The notes: generated by a model from the sequence alone, not told the origin. Shown: positions 37,777 through 46,736, counted from the first letter of the stretch. The stretch is DNA of 64,000 nucleotides from Halomonas sp. H10-9-1 (GCF_040147005.1 NZ_JAMSHO010000001.1:3224001-3288000); one strand, 5' to 3'. Numbers and translations: made by a program.

Positions 37777-38618
37777 TGCTAGAGGCAGAGGACACGCTCA
37801 CCCGTACTGTTCTCAAAGCCAAGGACGGTGTAATTAAGGTGCAGAAAGCCGAAGGATCCGTTCAAGCGCTCTTTCTAGACACACCGCTTGAATCTTCTCG
37901 GTCGGCACTGATTGCACATGTCATGAAAACACCAGGGGTCAAACAACAAAGAAATGAGCTGAACGCAGCCGGGGCCATCGTCGATGTTGTTATTAATGCG
38001 ATGGGAGACGCGGCCGCCGAGAACCTATCGGCCTACCTTGAGCGTGCTGCGAAACGCCTATCAGCAGAGGTATCGGCTCAACTCAAAGAATACGTCTCGA
38101 GAAGCGTTACCTTTGGGGAGGAAGTGCGCTTCACCTCTTTGAGCAGATCGCGAAGCGTCAAACGCAAGCACGAGCCAGAGCATGAAGATACATTCCAGCG
38201 CGCTTTCGCCTATAACGGGTGGCAGAAAAACGTCTATGAGTATGCATGGTTCGACTCATCCCCTGAGTATAAAGCCGCAGGAGCGATTGATACCGATGCG
38301 AATGTCATCGTCTGGGCGCGACTACATCACAACGATATCCCGATCACCTGGACACAAGAGGGGCGCAAGTACAACCCAGACTTTGTCGTGATCGAGGAGA
38401 TCGGTGGTGAGCGTACCTGCTGGCTCGTAGAGACGAAGATGAACAAAGAAGTGACCTCTGCTGAGGTGCAAGCCAAGAAGAAAGCTGCGCGGACATGGGC
38501 GAATACGATTAACCATAGCGGTAAAGCTAACGGTCGGTGGCAGTATCTATTGCTGAGCGAGGATGATGTTAACGACGCGGCCGGCTCCTGGGCGCAGATG
38601 AAGGGGTTTGGGCAGTAG
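37776..38618 (+). CDS. res: Type III restriction enzyme, nuclease part (Res, 3' portion)
   Basis: 280 residues beginning at an ATG embedded in the preceding stop (TGATG at 37774-37778). It contains a PD-(D/E)XK nuclease: KYNPDFVVIEE near residue 203 and CWLVETKMNKE near 217. A normal Res is one chain of about 850-1000 residues; 545 plus 280 is close to that. It is either a frameshifted gene or a real two-subunit arrangement translated by stop-start coupling. Confidence 0.78.
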   Translation: MLEAEDTLTRTVLKAKDGVIKVQKAEGSVQALFLDTPLESSRSALIAHVMKTPGVKQQRNELNAAGAIVDVVINAMGDAAAENLSAYLERAAKRLSAEVSAQLKEYVSRSVTFGEEVRFTSLSRSRSVKRKHEPEHEDTFQRAFAYNGWQKNVYEYAWFDSSPEYKAAGAIDTDANVIVWARLHHNDIPITWTQEGRKYNPDFVVIEEIGGERTCWLVETKMNKEVTSAEVQAKKKAARTWANTINHSGKANGRWQYLLLSEDDVNDAAGSWAQMKGFGQ

Positions 38619-38949
38619 CAGTACCCCGGAGATTGTATGCTGCTGATACTGCGGTAGCAGTAGCGAGAACACAGCAAGAGATGGAGAGGTTAGAATCCCT
38701 TTGGCCTTTCAGCCCTTTGGGGTTCCCCTCTCACTCCTCCCTGCTTTTCCGAGTAAACCCCTTCCCCTTGTCTTACCCATTCCCTTAACCCATCTGGGCC
38801 TTTTTCCACCCCTCACGCCATCATAATTACAATCAATCGTATGCGTCCAGTTAACCTTTCAATTACCCACAAGTCATCGCTCATATCAGCACTCTCTTGA
38901 GTATGCGGCCGGTCAACACACATTCAGCTGAGCCCTGACTTCGATAACG
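38619..38949. other. Intergenic stretch without a supported gene
   Basis: 331 bases, pyrimidine-rich in the middle, between res and the IS66 relic. I see no coding frame, hairpin terminator or repeat that I would defend. Confidence 0.5.
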
Positions 38950-39023
38950 GTAGGTGTCCATGAAGTGACCCCCTCCAGAGCTGCACAGGTTATAGTGCAG
39001 CGATCAGGAGTGAGTTAAGCGTA

Positions 39024-39374
39024 CTGGAGGCGCCTCGTAAGCGCCGCCGCTTTACAGCTGAGTTCAAGGCCAGGATCGTCGAGGCGTGCCAACAACCCGG
39101 CGCCTCGGTGGCCAGCATCGCATTGGAGCATGCCCTGAACGCGAATCTGGTGCACAAGTGGATCCGTGAGGCTCGGCGGTCGGCATCGGTAAGTGATACC
39201 CCGGCGTTTGTCCCGGTGACGATGGCAAGCACCGCCACACCTGCAGCGGGCCAGCGTCAGGAAGCCGAGCGTATTCGCCTTTCACTGCCGAGTCCCAAAG
39301 GCATGGTGACCATCGAATGGCCGGTGTCCGATGCGCAGGGCTGTCGGGCGCTGCTGCGGGATCTGCTGTCGTGA
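39024..39374 (+). CDS. IS66 TnpA-like protein (no standard start)
   Basis: The frame reads LEAPRKRRRFTAEFKARIVEACQQPGASVASIALEHALNANLVHKW, a Transposase_8 HTH. Between the upstream stop at 38961 and residue Met-28 there is no ATG, GTG or TTG; only CTG at 39024 is available, so the start is uncertain or lost. Confidence 0.65.
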   Translation: MEAPRKRRRFTAEFKARIVEACQQPGASVASIALEHALNANLVHKWIREARRSASVSDTPAFVPVTMASTATPAAGQRQEAERIRLSLPSPKGMVTIEWPVSDAQGCRALLRDLLS

Positions 39375-39571
39375 TCCGTATCAACGAGATCTGGCTGGCC
39401 ACCGAGCCGCTGGACATGCGCGCCAGTCCCGACACGCCGCTGGCACGGGTAGTGAAGGTGTTCGGCTCCACCCGGCCGCACTGCGCCTATCTGTTCGCCA
39501 ACCGGCGCGGTAACCGCATGAAGGTGTTAGTCCACGATGGCCTGGGGGTCTGGCTCTGCGCGCGCCGCCAA
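39371..39571 (+). pseudogene. IS66 tnpB fragment
   Basis: GTG start overlapping the tnpA stop (GTGA). It reads IRINEIWLATEPLDMRA...AYLFANRRGNRMKVLVHDGLGVWLCARR, the IS66 Orf2 signature, then switches into tnpC-derived sequence. Confidence 0.8.
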
Positions 39572-39713
39572 CATCATGAGCCTGATCCAGTCTGCCAAGG
39601 TGAATGGCCATGAACCGCATGCCTACCTGAGAAATGTGCTGGCTCGCCTGCCGACACAGAAGGCCAGCCAGATCCACGAACTTCTGCCACAGCACTGGCA
39701 GCCGAGCGATTAA
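39564..39713 (+). pseudogene. IS66 tnpC 3' fragment
   Basis: Reads AANIMSLIQSAKVNGHEPHAYL...LPQHWQPSD-stop, the C-terminal tail of IS66 DDE transposases, in a different frame from tnpB. It is joined to tnpB by an internal deletion. Confidence 0.8.
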
Positions 39714-39745
39714 TTACCCGCAACGGGTGATCGCCGCTCGCTTAC

Positions 39746-39980
39746 TTCCTAGCCAACATTGATGTATCCGTAGCCGGACTGTGACTCCACGAGTGCACCG
39801 AGCTGGTGGAGACGCACCCACCTTTCTCTGGATCGCTGGCAGGGAGAGGCATCGTGGCTGCCCAGCCCCCAGCCCCTGACTCCTGGCGATTCAGAAGCGG
39901 CACTTGTGGTCAATGACCGGCAATGCCATAATAAACTATACCATTATTTACTTTTTGAGTATCAATAAGTTAGGAAGACA
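39746..39980. other. AT-rich promoter region of the ATPase-protease pair
   Basis: The last 70 bp are very AT-rich (ACTATACCATTATTTAC) with a GGAAG ribosome site before the ATPase start. The first part is GC-rich flank of the IS66 relic. No gene seen. Confidence 0.5.
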
Positions 39981-41108
39981 ATGGACGAAAACGAATACGT
40001 TGTCGAGAAATTGATCCAGCTTGCAGCCCTAGGAGCCAAAGGGGACGGGGAGAAAGTCAGAATCCAAGCCCTGAGGTTAATACGATCATTGCAAGCAGAG
40101 AATAATCCTCTTGCCAATCGAGTCAAAGGGGCTGTGTTTAGTGAGGACGAACCATCCTCCGGAAAAAGCTACATTAGAAGAGTAAGGGATAATGGCATCA
40201 ACAGCCCTATTCCCACAGATAAAGAATCTGGGAACGAGCTGCTAAACGTAGAAGACCCAGTAACACTGCCAACTGGATTTATAGGATCCAGCGAGGTTAA
40301 AGGACCAATAAATTTAATTATCAATGAGCGCAAGAAATTAAGAGGTATCATCGCTGCCGGCATAACTCCTACCAGCAAGATTTTGTTCACAGGCCCGCCC
40401 GGCGTGGGAAAAACGGTGTGCGCAAAGTACATAGCACAAAAGCTAAATAAACCACTCTTTACAATTGATCTTGCAACAATCGTAAGCAGCCTTTTAGGAA
40501 AAACAGGAAACAATCTTAAAACGGCATTTTCTTATTCAAGTGAAAGACCATGCGTTTTGTTAATTGATGAAATAGATGCTTTAGCAAAAATGCGAGATGA
40601 CAACTCTGACATAGGTGAAACAAAAAGACTTGTAACTGTATTTTTGCAAGAAATGGACAAGTGGAATGACAGTAACCTGCTAATAGCAGCAACGAACCAC
40701 TACCATCTGCTAGACCCAGCAATAAACAGAAGATTTGACCAAATCATAGATTTCAACAGGCCGAACAGCGAGGATCTAAAGAAAGTTGGACTAGCCCTAA
40801 TAAAAGACAAAGAAGATACACCAAAAGAGTGGATTTTATTTTTATCCCAAGTAATGGAAAACACATCTTACAGCGACTTCCAACGGGAGGTAAACAATCT
40901 CAGGAAAAGCTTTTTTTTACATGGGGAAGAAGGGGCGCAAGAATATATAACCTCACTTCTCAAAAGAAGCTCATTGAAAATAGACAAAGAAAAAAGAAAG
41001 CAAATTGCCGTTAAATTAGTAAAAGAAAACAAGGTGTCGCAGCGATCAGCAAGTCGAATAGCCTCGATTGCCAGAGGCACACTAAAAAATGCATTGGAGG
41101 CAGTATAA
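39981..41108 (+). CDS. ietA: AAA+ ATPase of an IetAS-type defence pair
   Basis: 375 residues. Helical N-terminus (1-100), then an AAA+ module: Walker A FTGPPGVGKTVCAK at about 137-149, Walker B CVLLIDEIDALAK at 191-203, sensor 1 LLIAATNHY near 233, and an arginine-finger segment NRRFDQIIDF near 243. It is directly followed, with no gap, by a subtilisin-like protease gene. This AAA ATPase plus S8 peptidase pairing is the IetA-IetS arrangement, known from a plasmid incompatibility locus and as an anti-phage system. Strikingly AT-rich compared with flanking genes, pointing to transfer. Confidence 0.72.
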   Translation: MDENEYVVEKLIQLAALGAKGDGEKVRIQALRLIRSLQAENNPLANRVKGAVFSEDEPSSGKSYIRRVRDNGINSPIPTDKESGNELLNVEDPVTLPTGFIGSSEVKGPINLIINERKKLRGIIAAGITPTSKILFTGPPGVGKTVCAKYIAQKLNKPLFTIDLATIVSSLLGKTGNNLKTAFSYSSERPCVLLIDEIDALAKMRDDNSDIGETKRLVTVFLQEMDKWNDSNLLIAATNHYHLLDPAINRRFDQIIDFNRPNSEDLKKVGLALIKDKEDTPKEWILFLSQVMENTSYSDFQREVNNLRKSFFLHGEEGAQEYITSLLKRSSLKIDKEKRKQIAVKLVKENKVSQRSASRIASIARGTLKNALEAV

Positions 41109-41472
41109 ATGGCAAATAAACAACGGTTTCTTTTTGGTCGCGGGGAGAAACTTACAGAGCCTGTTCGTTTTAGAGGTGGATATGATGAATCTGACCCTGT
41201 TTATGATTTAGGGTTTCAGATCAACCGTTTCAAGAAATACTTCAAAGAGATATCAGAAAAACTTGATGCCATCTCCGATGAAAGCCTAGCTGATGGCAAC
41301 GCCGTGATCGGAGTGACCTTGCATCCAAAATATATATCTCGTTCTGCATTCCCCGAAGGATTAATAAATCAGCTAAACTTGCGATTTCTCGGAAGCAGAT
41401 CAACAAAAATAAGACCTGAAAAAGGAAAAGGAAGCGATGAACACGATGGTGCGTTATCAACTTTTCTATTTC
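41109..41472 (+). pseudogene. ietS: Subtilase (IetS-like), 5' part, interrupted by transposon
   Basis: The first 121 codons (MANKQRFLFGRGEKLTEPV...GALSTFLF). The present frame runs into the transposon and stops after FRVSGLSG. Continuation lies at 62266: joining TTT C to TT TCA GGG gives ...ALSTFLFLSGKRETIQALG... in one frame. This N-terminal part has no catalytic residue. Translation starts right after the ATPase stop. Confidence 0.88.
41465..41472. repeat. Left target-site duplication TCTATTTC
   Basis: Exact 8-bp match to 62259-62266; 8 bp is the usual duplication length for ISL3-family elements. Confidence 0.95.
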
Positions 41473-41495
41473 GGGTATCCGGATTAAGTGGTTGA
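41473..41495 (+). repeat. Left terminal inverted repeat of the transposon
   Basis: 23 bp beginning GGGTATCCGGA and ending TGGTTGA; 20/23 identical to the right end. Confidence 0.93.
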
Positions 41496-41520
41496 CGATC
41501 CCTTCTGATCCACCAAAACC

Positions 41521-42822
41521 TTAATCTTCCCAGAAGGTTGATAGATCGACGCCGAAGTTCTTCTCGGGCTCGGGGAGACCCCTGCCGTAGGTCATGGTAG
41601 CCTTGCCTAGGAACGGGGACTCCTTGGTCTGCGGCGCCTTCTTCTTGTGCTTGGTGGTATAGAGCATCCGGGCCCGCATCACCTCGAATGAGTAGCCCCG
41701 GCCATCGCGGTTCTTGTCCTTGGCCAGCCGGTTGATCGACTCCGTGAAGGCGTTGGTGACCGGGATGTCAGTCTCGAAGTAGGTCAGCATCTCCTCACGC
41801 CATTCGCTGACGGCGCTGACAAGATCCTTCCAGACTTCCTTCTGCCCCTGCGGGATGTCGTCAATCCAGGCAGCTAGTGCCTTCTCAGCATCTCGCCGGG
41901 TGGCACAGTCCCAGATGTGGTAGAACCGCTCCTTATGCTCGTAGGCTGCCAGGAGCTGAGGGAAGGCCCCCGTCCAAGTCTCCATGATGAGCCGTTCGCG
42001 GTCTGAGACATCGTGAGCCCGCTTCAGCAGGATCTTCCGATCACCCTTGAGCGTCCGTCGCTGGTTGGCCGTCAGCTCCTTTCTGAGCCCCTTGCGGACC
42101 TTCTCCAAGGCTTCGTTGGCCATACGCACAACATGGAACTTATCGACCACGATGCGGGCCTGTGGCAGCACCGCCTGGACGGCACGGCGGTAGGGCTTCC
42201 ACATGTCCATGCTGACGATCTCGACCTTGTTGCGGTCGGTCATGTTCATGAGGCGTCTGGTCACGGAGTCCTGCTGACGACCGGGCAACAGGTCCAGCAG
42301 GGTACGCTCCTCAAGGTTGGTCAGGATGCAACGGTAGCGGCGGTTCAGGTACAGCTCGTCGATGCCCAGGCAACGGGGTGTCTCGAAACGGTGCCAGGTC
42401 GCCAGGAACTCAGCCTTCTTCTTGAAGATCTCTCGAATAGTCTTCTCGTCCAGGCCCGTGGTATCGGCCACATAAGCGTAGGGATGGTTGAAGGCTTCCT
42501 TCTCGACATGGCTGTAAAGCCTCCGCGTCATGCGATGAGTGTCAACCATCTCGGGGAGTGGTGGGCGGAATGTCTTTCCGCAGGCTCGGCAAGTGTAGCG
42601 GCGTCGTACCACCCATAGGGTGACTCGCTTGCCGTGGATGGGCAGATCTCGGTAAGCCACATCGCGCTTGCCAAACCTGACGAACTCTCCCTCTACGCCG
42701 CACTCCTTGCAGGCCACAGGGACCGGAGCTTCGACCTGAAAGTGGAGATCATGCTCTTCCATCTTTGTACCCAGGATGCGGTATTCCGGTAAATGGAGGA
42801 TGTTGTCAGGCAGAATGGTCAT
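41521..42822 (-). CDS. tnpA: ISL3-family transposase
   Basis: 433 residues. N-terminal zinc finger (CKECGVEGEFVRFGKRDVAYRDLP...YTCRACGKTFRP), HTH (TGLDEKTIREIFKKK), and DDE core: LGIDELYLNRR (first Asp), VSMDMWKPYRRAVQAVLP (ISL3 signature), DKFHVVRMANEALEKVR (second Asp) and NAFTESINRLAKDKNRDGRGYSF with the Glu. Intact. Its stop is 25 bp from the left inverted repeat. It is the only transposase in the element and must act on both distant ends. Confidence 0.95.
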   Translation of the reverse strand: MTILPDNILHLPEYRILGTKMEEHDLHFQVEAPVPVACKECGVEGEFVRFGKRDVAYRDLPIHGKRVTLWVVRRRYTCRACGKTFRPPLPEMVDTHRMTRRLYSHVEKEAFNHPYAYVADTTGLDEKTIREIFKKKAEFLATWHRFETPRCLGIDELYLNRRYRCILTNLEERTLLDLLPGRQQDSVTRRLMNMTDRNKVEIVSMDMWKPYRRAVQAVLPQARIVVDKFHVVRMANEALEKVRKGLRKELTANQRRTLKGDRKILLKRAHDVSDRERLIMETWTGAFPQLLAAYEHKERFYHIWDCATRRDAEKALAAWIDDIPQGQKEVWKDLVSAVSEWREEMLTYFETDIPVTNAFTESINRLAKDKNRDGRGYSFEVMRARMLYTTKHKKKAPQTKESPFLGKATMTYGRGLPEPEKNFGVDLSTFWED

Positions 42823-42851
42823 GCAAACGTTCCTTGTGCCTCTTTGTCATG

Positions 42852-43306
42852 TCACGACGGCGATCTCGTGTGATGGCCATCGATCATAAAGATGTGCCGA
42901 TGCCTGCCCCTTGGGTGATGGTGGGGATGGCGATGCGGTTCCGGCCCCTCCCAGCCCTCATGCTCATGCTGATGGTGGTCGTCATGATAGTGCAGATGGG
43001 TGTGCTCCATAGGAGCATGATCATGCTCGAGCGCCATAGGGTTCCCTGACGGCCAGACACGGATCGCGAGCGCCGTCGACACCAGCGCAATCGCCCCCAG
43101 CAGGGCGAAGGTCTCGATCAGGCCCACCTCGGCCCCGACTCAGCCGGCCAACGGATAGGCCACCAGCCATGCGAAAGCGAGAACTGCGCGGCGAACAGCG
43201 CCGGACGGTCCTCTGGCTGGCACGACTGTTTGAGCAGGCGTCCGGTGAGGGACATGACCAGCGAGGCGCCGGCGGCCCAGGTTAACCCCAGGGTCGACAG
43301 ACCCAA
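42852..43306 (-). pseudogene. MFS transporter 3' relic with His-rich tail
   Basis: Pieces of the C-terminal end of a major-facilitator protein: STLGLTWAAGASLVMSLTGRL and RPALFAAQFSLSH in one frame, FAWLVAYPLAG in another, a TGA where tryptophan is expected, then VGLIETFALLGAIALVSTALAI and a very His-rich tail (HDHAPMEHTHLHYHDDHHQHEHEG). So there is 5' truncation, one frameshift and one nonsense codon. The His-rich end suggests a former metal transporter. Confidence 0.65.
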
Positions 43307-43463
43307 TTTCCAAGAGTGAAATGTGATCGAACGTGGTTTTCGGCTGCCTCAAGGCGCTACGACGAACCCTGCGCCGTACTCCTAGGCAAGCCTCCTCGAC
43401 AGCCTTTCTCCCCCTGAACCGTACTGGTTCTCGACGGAAGATAGGGCACTGGACGGTGACAAC

Positions 43464-44042
43464 TCAGGCACCGCTGGCAAGCCTTTCGAGGTCGGCAACC
43501 ACGGCATCCATGGGGTCGCTGTCCCGGATCAGCAGGCGTACTTCTCCCTGGGCATTGAAGGCGAAGACAGCGCTGGAGTGCGACACATCATAGCTGCCTT
43601 CGCTGTCTTCTTCACCATACCCGTAGGTCACCCGATAGCGGCGTGTCAGCTTATCGAGTGCCGCTTTATCCCCAGTGAGGCCGATGAACTGGGGGCCGAA
43701 GGCGGCGGTGTAGCTATCCAGCGTCTCGGCGTTATCGCGGCGGGGGTCCACCGAGACGAAAAGCACCTGGATGTCATCGCGAGCCGCTTCATCCATGCGC
43801 TGGGTGGCAGCGTCGAGGCGCGCCAGGGTAGTGGGGCAGACATCGGGGCAATGGGTGAAGCCGAAGAACAGCAGCGTCGTCTTGCCGAGGAACTGATCGG
43901 CGCTCACCGTATTCCCGTTCTCGTCGATGAGTTCGAACGCCAGGGATGGCATCAGCCCCGAGATATCCTTGGTCTGCCAGTCTGGATCGCTGCAGCCCGC
44001 AATCCATAGCGTCACGAATAGTGCCATGATACATCGGCGCAT
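43464..44042 (-). CDS. SCO1/SenC-family copper chaperone lipoprotein
   Basis: 192 residues from MRRCIMALF. Lipobox-like LWIAGC at residue 18, so it is probably a lipoprotein. Thioredoxin fold with the copper-binding FFGFTHCPDVCPTTLARLD (CxxxC) near 66-78 and a conserved His in SYDVSHSSAVFAF. SCO proteins deliver copper to, or reduce, the CuA site of cytochrome c oxidase. It is in a run with PCuAC and CtaG, all oxidase-assembly factors. Confidence 0.92.
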   Translation of the reverse strand: MRRCIMALFVTLWIAGCSDPDWQTKDISGLMPSLAFELIDENGNTVSADQFLGKTTLLFFGFTHCPDVCPTTLARLDAATQRMDEAARDDIQVLFVSVDPRRDNAETLDSYTAAFGPQFIGLTGDKAALDKLTRRYRVTYGYGEEDSEGSYDVSHSSAVFAFNAQGEVRLLIRDSDPMDAVVADLERLASGA

Positions 44043-44052
44043 CCTGCTCCCC

Positions 44053-44517
44053 CTACTGTGCTGTCGGCGCCACGGCGCGGAACGTGACACGCTGTCGCTG
44101 ATTGCCGGCGAAATGAAGATTCACCTCGACGTCGTCACCTACGACGAGGGGGCGAGCCCGCTTCATGAGCATGAGATGATAGCCACCCGGAGCAAATTCG
44201 ACCTGTTCCCCCGCCGCCAGCTCCAGCTGGGCAACGGGCTCCATGCGGGTGACGCCATCCTGATTGACACTGCGGTGCATCATGACATTACCGAAAGCGG
44301 GGCTATCTGCTCCTGTCAGGGTGACGCCCTTCTCGCTGGTATTGGTGAGGGTGAAGTAGCCTGCCGCGGGCAGGTCCCCGGGCAGGAGCCGCAGACGCGC
44401 CTCGCTGACCTCCAGTTCGGCAGCCGCCATCGTGCCGGTCGTCGCGATCAGCAGCAGGAAGGTCGAGCACCAGCGTTTCGCCAGGCGCGGCAGACTAGGG
44501 TGTGGCGTGAGAGACAT
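44053..44517 (-). CDS. Periplasmic copper chaperone PCu(A)C
   Basis: About 154 residues if started at MSLTPHPSL; upstream ATGs at 44553, 44550, 44535 and 44526 are possible. Signal peptide ending TMAAA. The PCuAC copper site is seen as NVMMHRSV...RMEPV...GGYHLMLM, the H(M)x10Mx21HxM pattern. It hands Cu(I) to cytochrome oxidase or SCO in the periplasm. Overlaps the end of ctaG. Confidence 0.9.
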   Translation of the reverse strand: MSLTPHPSLPRLAKRWCSTFLLLIATTGTMAAAELEVSEARLRLLPGDLPAAGYFTLTNTSEKGVTLTGADSPAFGNVMMHRSVNQDGVTRMEPVAQLELAAGEQVEFAPGGYHLMLMKRARPLVVGDDVEVNLHFAGNQRQRVTFRAVAPTAQ

Positions 44518-45277
44518 CAGCGGCATCAGCGGCATCCTCCTTGCGGGCATCACGGAACAGAAAGCTGAGAATGATCAGAACCCCGATGGCACTCATCATC
44601 GTGGCCGGTACCCAAGTCAACAGGCCACCTAGGAGCTGGTCAGTCAGAGGGTCAAGCGGCCAGGCACGTCCGCACACCTCATAGACATCGAAGATGACAC
44701 TCCGGCTGAAGACGATATAGGCCCCCAGAACGATCTGCGGCGGAATCACCACCAGCAGGATGGCGATGCGCTTGCCGTAGCCGAGACCGCCCTGCTGCGG
44801 CGTGCGGCGATCCAAGATCAACCACCAGAACAGCAACCCATCCAGCGCCATGCTCCAGTTCATCACTTGATACAGGTCGGTACTCAGCATCGCATCGAAG
44901 TGGACCTCGGGAACCAACCAGAAGTAGATCAGCCCGACGAACAGTACGGGAGCGATCAGGGGATGCTGCAGCGTCCGGTATGCGGGACGCAGCAGGCGCG
45001 CGACCGGACTCCACCCTGAAAAGTGCCTGATTCGGGTCGGCAAGCCGTCTGCCAGTACCGGCAGGGGGGCGGCCAGGGCAATCAGGAAGGGACCGGCATG
45101 ATGCAGTATCAGGTGCTGTGCCCGATGGGTAAAGAACATGTACTGGGCGAGGTAGTCGTAATGGGTCTGAGTGACGCCATAGATGGTGGCGACACCCAGC
45201 AGGTAGGCAAGGACTCGACCTGCGCCGGTGGCCTCGCCTCGCCGTCGGCGCTGCCGGAGGCCACGCAGGTAGAGCAT
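44495..45277 (-). CDS. Cytochrome c oxidase assembly protein, CtaG (caa3) type
   Basis: 260 residues from the first ATG (MLYLRGLRQRR), but coding similarity continues upstream to about 45400 (EAALGYLLPWEFSLAWSGGCLLAI, a first membrane helix typical of the family). In that extension a TAG is followed by no ATG, GTG or TTG before the Met at 45277, so the true start is unclear. Core motifs: THRAQHLILHHAGPFLIALAAP, FWLVPEVHFDAML, MNWSMALDGLLFWW. Seven helices expected. Confidence 0.85.
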   Translation of the reverse strand: MLYLRGLRQRRRRGEATGAGRVLAYLLGVATIYGVTQTHYDYLAQYMFFTHRAQHLILHHAGPFLIALAAPLPVLADGLPTRIRHFSGWSPVARLLRPAYRTLQHPLIAPVLFVGLIYFWLVPEVHFDAMLSTDLYQVMNWSMALDGLLFWWLILDRRTPQQGGLGYGKRIAILLVVIPPQIVLGAYIVFSRSVIFDVYEVCGRAWPLDPLTDQLLGGLLTWVPATMMSAIGVLIILSFLFRDARKEDAADAADVSHATP

Positions 45278-45633
45278 GATGGCCAGCAGGCAGCCCCCCG
45301 ACCAGGCCAGCGAGAACTCCCACGGCAGCAGGTAGCCCAGAGCGGCTTCGAGGTCGATAGCCCTTCCCTCCCCAGAATCGGCATGCCAACGGTGAGACTA
45401 GGAGCCCACCGCGCCATGCGGCAAGGTGGGGCTATAAACGCAGACGAAGCCAGAGCCCGCACCTCGGTGCCTGGGAGGCGAGGAAGGCCGCACCCCAACG
45501 CACGGCACTTGTTCAGTGGTTGGGTACACCGCCAACGCACCGCCAGTGGCCATGCAGAGGGCGATAGACCCTGGATAAGCCACGACCGAATGTCAGCGTC
45601 ACGAGACTGACAAGACTCGCCATGTCGTCGTCG
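45278..45633. other. ctaG upstream extension and non-coding gap
   Basis: 45278-45400 reads as the N-terminal helix of CtaG but without a standard start codon. From 45400 to 45633 I see no gene I can support. Confidence 0.5.
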
Positions 45634-46707
45634 TCATGGCCTATGCAGCGCGAGTTCTGCGTAGATACCCTGGTAGCCAGTGTCGTGCTTTCTATCCGGC
45701 TCCGGCTCCGGCTCCGGCTTGGGGTTCAGGGATACCATGCGACCGCTGGGGTCATCCAACAGGCCGCGAAGCTGTTCATAATCGAAGGATATGCCCTCGG
45801 CCTTGCGTTGGTTGAGGCGTGTGACGGTGTCTACCAACTCGGACATGCTATGCCCTTCTGCCTCCAGAGGCGGGAATGCCTGAACCAGCGGCTGCCCTTC
45901 ATCCCAGCCGATCTTGATGGGCTGGTTGACGATTTGGACCCGGGTGCCGGCGGGCACGCGATCGAAAATCGACTCGATGTCCCCAGGGAACATGCGAATA
46001 CAGCCACGGCTGGCACGCATGCCGATACCATCCGGCTGGTTGGTGCCATGAATCAAGTAGCCGTCGAAACCCAGAATAATGGCATGGTCTCCCAGCGGAT
46101 TGTCCGGGCCCGGAGGCACCACGCTGGGCGCCTCCTCTCCACGCGCCCTGGCTTCACGCTGGACCGACTCGGGTGGGTACCAGGCAGGGTTCTTGATATT
46201 CATGGTGGTTTCGGTCACGCCGAGGGGCGTATCGAACCCCTCGCGACCGATGCCGATGGGATAGGTCTCGACACGTGGCGTTTCACCATCGTCAACCTTC
46301 GGATAGTAGTAGAGGCGCAGCTCGGCGATGTTGATGACGATCCCGGTGCGCTCCACATCGGGCAGGATGAAGCGCCCGGGTATGGTCACCTCGGTACCCT
46401 CGCCGGGAATCCAGATGCTCACATCCGGATTGGCGCGCACGATCTCCCTGTACCCCAGGTTGTGTCGCCTGGCGATGTCGATCAGGGTATCTTCTCGATC
46501 CTCCACCGTTACGCGGTAGGTGTCGCCAATCACATTGCCTTCCTCAGGCAGCGGATAGTGGCCGCGGGGCCATTCGCCCTCCTCTTCGGCCTGAGCAACG
46601 CCGATGAGTGCCAGCCAAACGACCAGCACCCCCACCAGTGTGCGTGTTCGGAGCTCCCACAATGGAGCTTTCCTCGCTGTACCAGAGTGAGGTTCCGATA
46701 AAGCCAT
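45634..46707 (-). CDS. L,D-transpeptidase (YkuD) with LysM domain
   Basis: 357 residues from the second of two adjacent ATGs, chosen for spacing to GGGAG. Signal peptide (VGVLVVWLALIGVAQA); LysM-like DTYRVTVEDREDTLIDIARRHNLGYREIVRANP; YkuD domain with YLIHGTN and catalytic Cys in SRGCIRM near residue 250. The tail has a PEPEPEP repeat from tandem GGCTCC units. The enzyme forms 3-3 peptidoglycan cross-links or attaches proteins to peptidoglycan. Lies just after lnt. Confidence 0.92.
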   Translation of the reverse strand: MALSEPHSGTARKAPLWELRTRTLVGVLVVWLALIGVAQAEEEGEWPRGHYPLPEEGNVIGDTYRVTVEDREDTLIDIARRHNLGYREIVRANPDVSIWIPGEGTEVTIPGRFILPDVERTGIVINIAELRLYYYPKVDDGETPRVETYPIGIGREGFDTPLGVTETTMNIKNPAWYPPESVQREARARGEEAPSVVPPGPDNPLGDHAIILGFDGYLIHGTNQPDGIGMRASRGCIRMFPGDIESIFDRVPAGTRVQIVNQPIKIGWDEGQPLVQAFPPLEAEGHSMSELVDTVTRLNQRKAEGISFDYEQLRGLLDDPSGRMVSLNPKPEPEPEPDRKHDTGYQGIYAELALHRP

Positions 46708-46736
46708 CATTCTCTCCCTTTTCGACTGGACCATTA

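Larger units (their letters stand above)
38950..39745 (+). mobile_element. IS66-family deletion derivative
   Basis: Contains tnpA, the first two-thirds of tnpB, then abruptly the last ~48 codons of tnpC. Ends resemble GTAGGTG...(left) and CGCTTAC (right). A normal IS66 is about 2.5 kb; roughly 1.7 kb is missing. It cannot transpose alone. Confidence 0.75.

Noticed and set aside
41109..41495. Stand-alone 128-residue protein after the ATPase
   Set aside because: Its last eight codons lie in the transposon end; joined to 62266 it is the N-terminus of the subtilase.
45398..45583. 61-residue minus-strand frame between ctaG and the L,D-transpeptidase
   Set aside because: No ribosome site, motif or membrane pattern that supports it.
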